Shown: positions 5,104 to 6,153 of the stretch, one piece after another
Layout of the letters: every line of letters begins with the position of its first letter
Position numbering within the stretch: the first letter of the stretch is position 1
Source of the DNA: an uncultured Fretibacterium sp.
GTDB taxonomy: Bacteria; Synergistota; Synergistia; Synergistales; Aminobacteriaceae
Direction: 5' to 3'
Length of the DNA: 6,153 bases
Assembly: GCF_963548695.1 (NCBI RefSeq)
Contig: NZ_CAUUWA010000099.1
Location: forward strand, 1-6,153
Translations under genes and position numbers: made by a program
The notes under the pieces: generated by a model
What the model saw: only the letters and a program-made list of their open reading frames with translations
Told to the model about the DNA's origin: nothing
The model's database searches: none

Positions 5104-5745
5104 TCAGGCGGACCAGGCATCGAGCGCGCCCCGCGCCCTCAGCTCGTCCAGCGCCGCGAAGAGCGCCGCAGAGCGGGACAGGGGGACGGAGGCGCGCACG
5201 CAGGCGTCCGTTCCGTAGGTCCAGTCCAGGGCATCCCCGGCATCGTGTTCCTCCAGAAGGCGCGTCACCGCGCCGATGGAGGCATAGGGAAGCCGAACCT
5301 CGACGGGCTTGGCCACCCTCCGCTCCACGCGCTCCGCCGCAGCCAGGACCCGCTCCGCGGCCAGGCCGTAGGCCTCGATCAGGCCACGCACCCCCAGCTT
5401 GACGCCCCCGAAATAGCGCGTCACCACCACCATGACGTTGACCATGCCGCTCCTTCGGACCGCGCCGAGGATCGGCCGGCCGGCCGTCCCCGAGGGCTCC
5501 CCGTCGTCGGAGCAGTATTCCGTCGTGGGATGCGGCCCCAGGAGGTAGGCCCAGCAGTTGTGCGTCGCGTCCCGGTGAGCCGCGTGTATGTCGTTCAAAA
5601 AAACGCGGCACCCCGCCTCGTCCCGGCAGGGCGCCAGACAGGCGATGAAGCGCGACCGCCTGATCCGCTCCTCGATCCTCCCGTCGACTCCGACGGGGCC
5701 CGACGGCTCAAAGTAAGCGTCTGCCCCCCGCCCGGCTTCACCCAT
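5104..5745 (-). CDS. yigZ: YigZ/IMPACT family protein (UPF0029)
   Basis: A 213-aa cytoplasmic protein of the family that includes bacterial YigZ and eukaryotic IMPACT/Yih1. Bacterial members have been linked to nucleic acid or ribosome-related functions, but no firm reaction is established. The N-terminal UPF0029 domain (about 20-128) carries HAAHRDATHNCWAYLLG (54-70), the signature SDDGEPSGTAGRPIL (79-93), and VVVTRYFGGVKLGVRGLIEAY (106-126). A small C-terminal DUF1949-like domain covers about 144-205. Length is normal for the family. The ATG at 5745 directly abuts AGGAG (5750-5746) with no spacer, which is poor for independent initiation. The start lies only 21 nt after the HIT gene stop, so the two are probably one operon with coupled translation. 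No other in-frame start close by has a better site. Confidence 0.93.
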   Translation of the reverse strand: MGEAGRGADAYFEPSGPVGVDGRIEERIRRSRFIACLAPCRDEAGCRVFLNDIHAAHRDATHNCWAYLLGPHPTTEYCSDDGEPSGTAGRPILGAVRRSGMVNVMVVVTRYFGGVKLGVRGLIEAYGLAAERVLAAAERVERRVAKPVEVRLPYASIGAVTRLLEEHDAGDALDWTYGTDACVRASVPLSRSAALFAALDELRARGALDAWSA

Positions 5746-5750
5746 CTCCT
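5746..5750 (-). promoter_or_regulatory. Ribosome site abutting the yigZ start codon
   Basis: AGGAG touches the ATG at 5745 with zero spacing, where 5-9 nt is usual. GTG triplets nearby are out of frame, so they do not rescue the spacing. This suggests weak or coupled initiation after the HIT stop at 5767. Confidence 0.4.
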
Positions 5751-5766
5751 CGGACCACGCCCCAGC

Positions 5767-6153
5767 TCAGACCGAGTCCCAGTCAGCAGCGAGCTCGCGG
5801 TAAGTGGCCTCCAGGGACTCGGGGACCACGCGAGTGTCCGCCAAGACAGGCATGAAGTTGTTGTCCCCGTTCCAGCGCGGCACGATGTGACGGTGCAGGT
5901 GCCCCTCCACCCCCGCCCCGGCCGGATGCCCCAGGTTGATGCCGATATTGAAGCCGTCCGGTCCCATCCTGCGCTTGAGCAGCGCCACCGCGCGCGCCGT
6001 GAGCCGGTGCATGTCCGCGGCCTCCGAGTCCGTCAGGGACTCGTAGACGTTGGTGTGCCGGTAGGGCACCACCATCATGTGGCCTGGGTTGTAGGGATAG
6101 AGGTTCAGGATGACGAAGCAGGACTCCCCGCGGTGCAGGATGTAGCGCTCCGC
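5767..6153 (-). CDS. HIT-family nucleotide hydrolase/transferase (N-terminus beyond the right edge)
   Basis: A histidine-triad protein that acts on nucleotide phosphates, probably of the diadenosine polyphosphate hydrolase/phosphorylase type. 128 residues are visible and the frame is open to the window edge. The visible part starts AERYILHRGESCFVILNLYP and includes PYNPGHMMVVPYRH (20-33 of the visible part), GFNIGINLGHPAGAGVEGHL (67-86) and the active-site triad HLHRHIVPRW (85-94). The middle His of the triad is the nucleotide-accepting residue in this family. An ATG at 6078 would start inside the domain and discard the conserved RGESCFVILNLYPYN strand, so it is not the true start. Roughly 30 residues are probably missing. 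The stop is followed 21 nt later by yigZ. Confidence 0.93.
   Translation of the reverse strand, partial: AERYILHRGESCFVILNLYPYNPGHMMVVPYRHTNVYESLTDSEAADMHRLTARAVALLKRRMGPDGFNIGINLGHPAGAGVEGHLHRHIVPRWNGDNNFMPVLADTRVVPESLEATYRELAADWDSV

Overview
This is a GC-rich bacterial window with dense protein genes and no RNA gene, insertion sequence or CRISPR array that I can see. Two adjacent proteins with Sec signal peptides, together with a set of common bacterial housekeeping families, would fit a Gram-negative anaerobe. Synergistota is my best guess from the general look of the proteins, but that is an inference and nothing in the window is diagnostic.

Layout from left to right. At the left edge, on the minus strand, lies the N-terminal end of DNA topoisomerase I (topA). 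It carries an unusual basic Lys/Ala-rich N-terminal tail of about 117 residues. It is preceded, with only 2 nt between stop and start, by a 120-aa protein that resembles the C-terminal half of Smg/DUF494 and probably starts at TTG. A 533-bp interval (787-1319) separates this operon from plus-strand genes. Its left part holds an extended -10 promoter and hairpins for the topA operon. Its right part is noticeably AT-rich and contains promoter-like sequence, a dyad, and an uncharacterised ORF that meets the next gene in an ATGA overlap.

Two plus-strand genes follow (1320-2036 and 2068-2823). They are paralogous flavin reductase-like (flavoredoxin-type) proteins, each with a signal peptide, so both should be exported. 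A 16-bp perfect hairpin (2872-2912) separates them from a convergent minus-strand small heat-shock protein (Hsp20). The Hsp20 leader can be folded so that its Shine-Dalgarno sequence is paired, which makes it a candidate RNA thermometer.

The right half is all minus strand. It encodes a HIT-family nucleotide-binding protein (cut by the right edge), a YigZ/IMPACT family protein, and a glutamate/aspartate-type sodium:dicarboxylate symporter that ends in a clear rho-independent terminator. The HIT and YigZ genes are 21 nt apart and probably co-transcribed. The symporter sits 149 nt further on and may have its own promoter.

Most of the window is ordinary housekeeping. The parts that deserve a second look are the exported flavoredoxin pair, the TopA tail, the Hsp20 leader and the AT-rich island upstream of the flavoredoxin genes.
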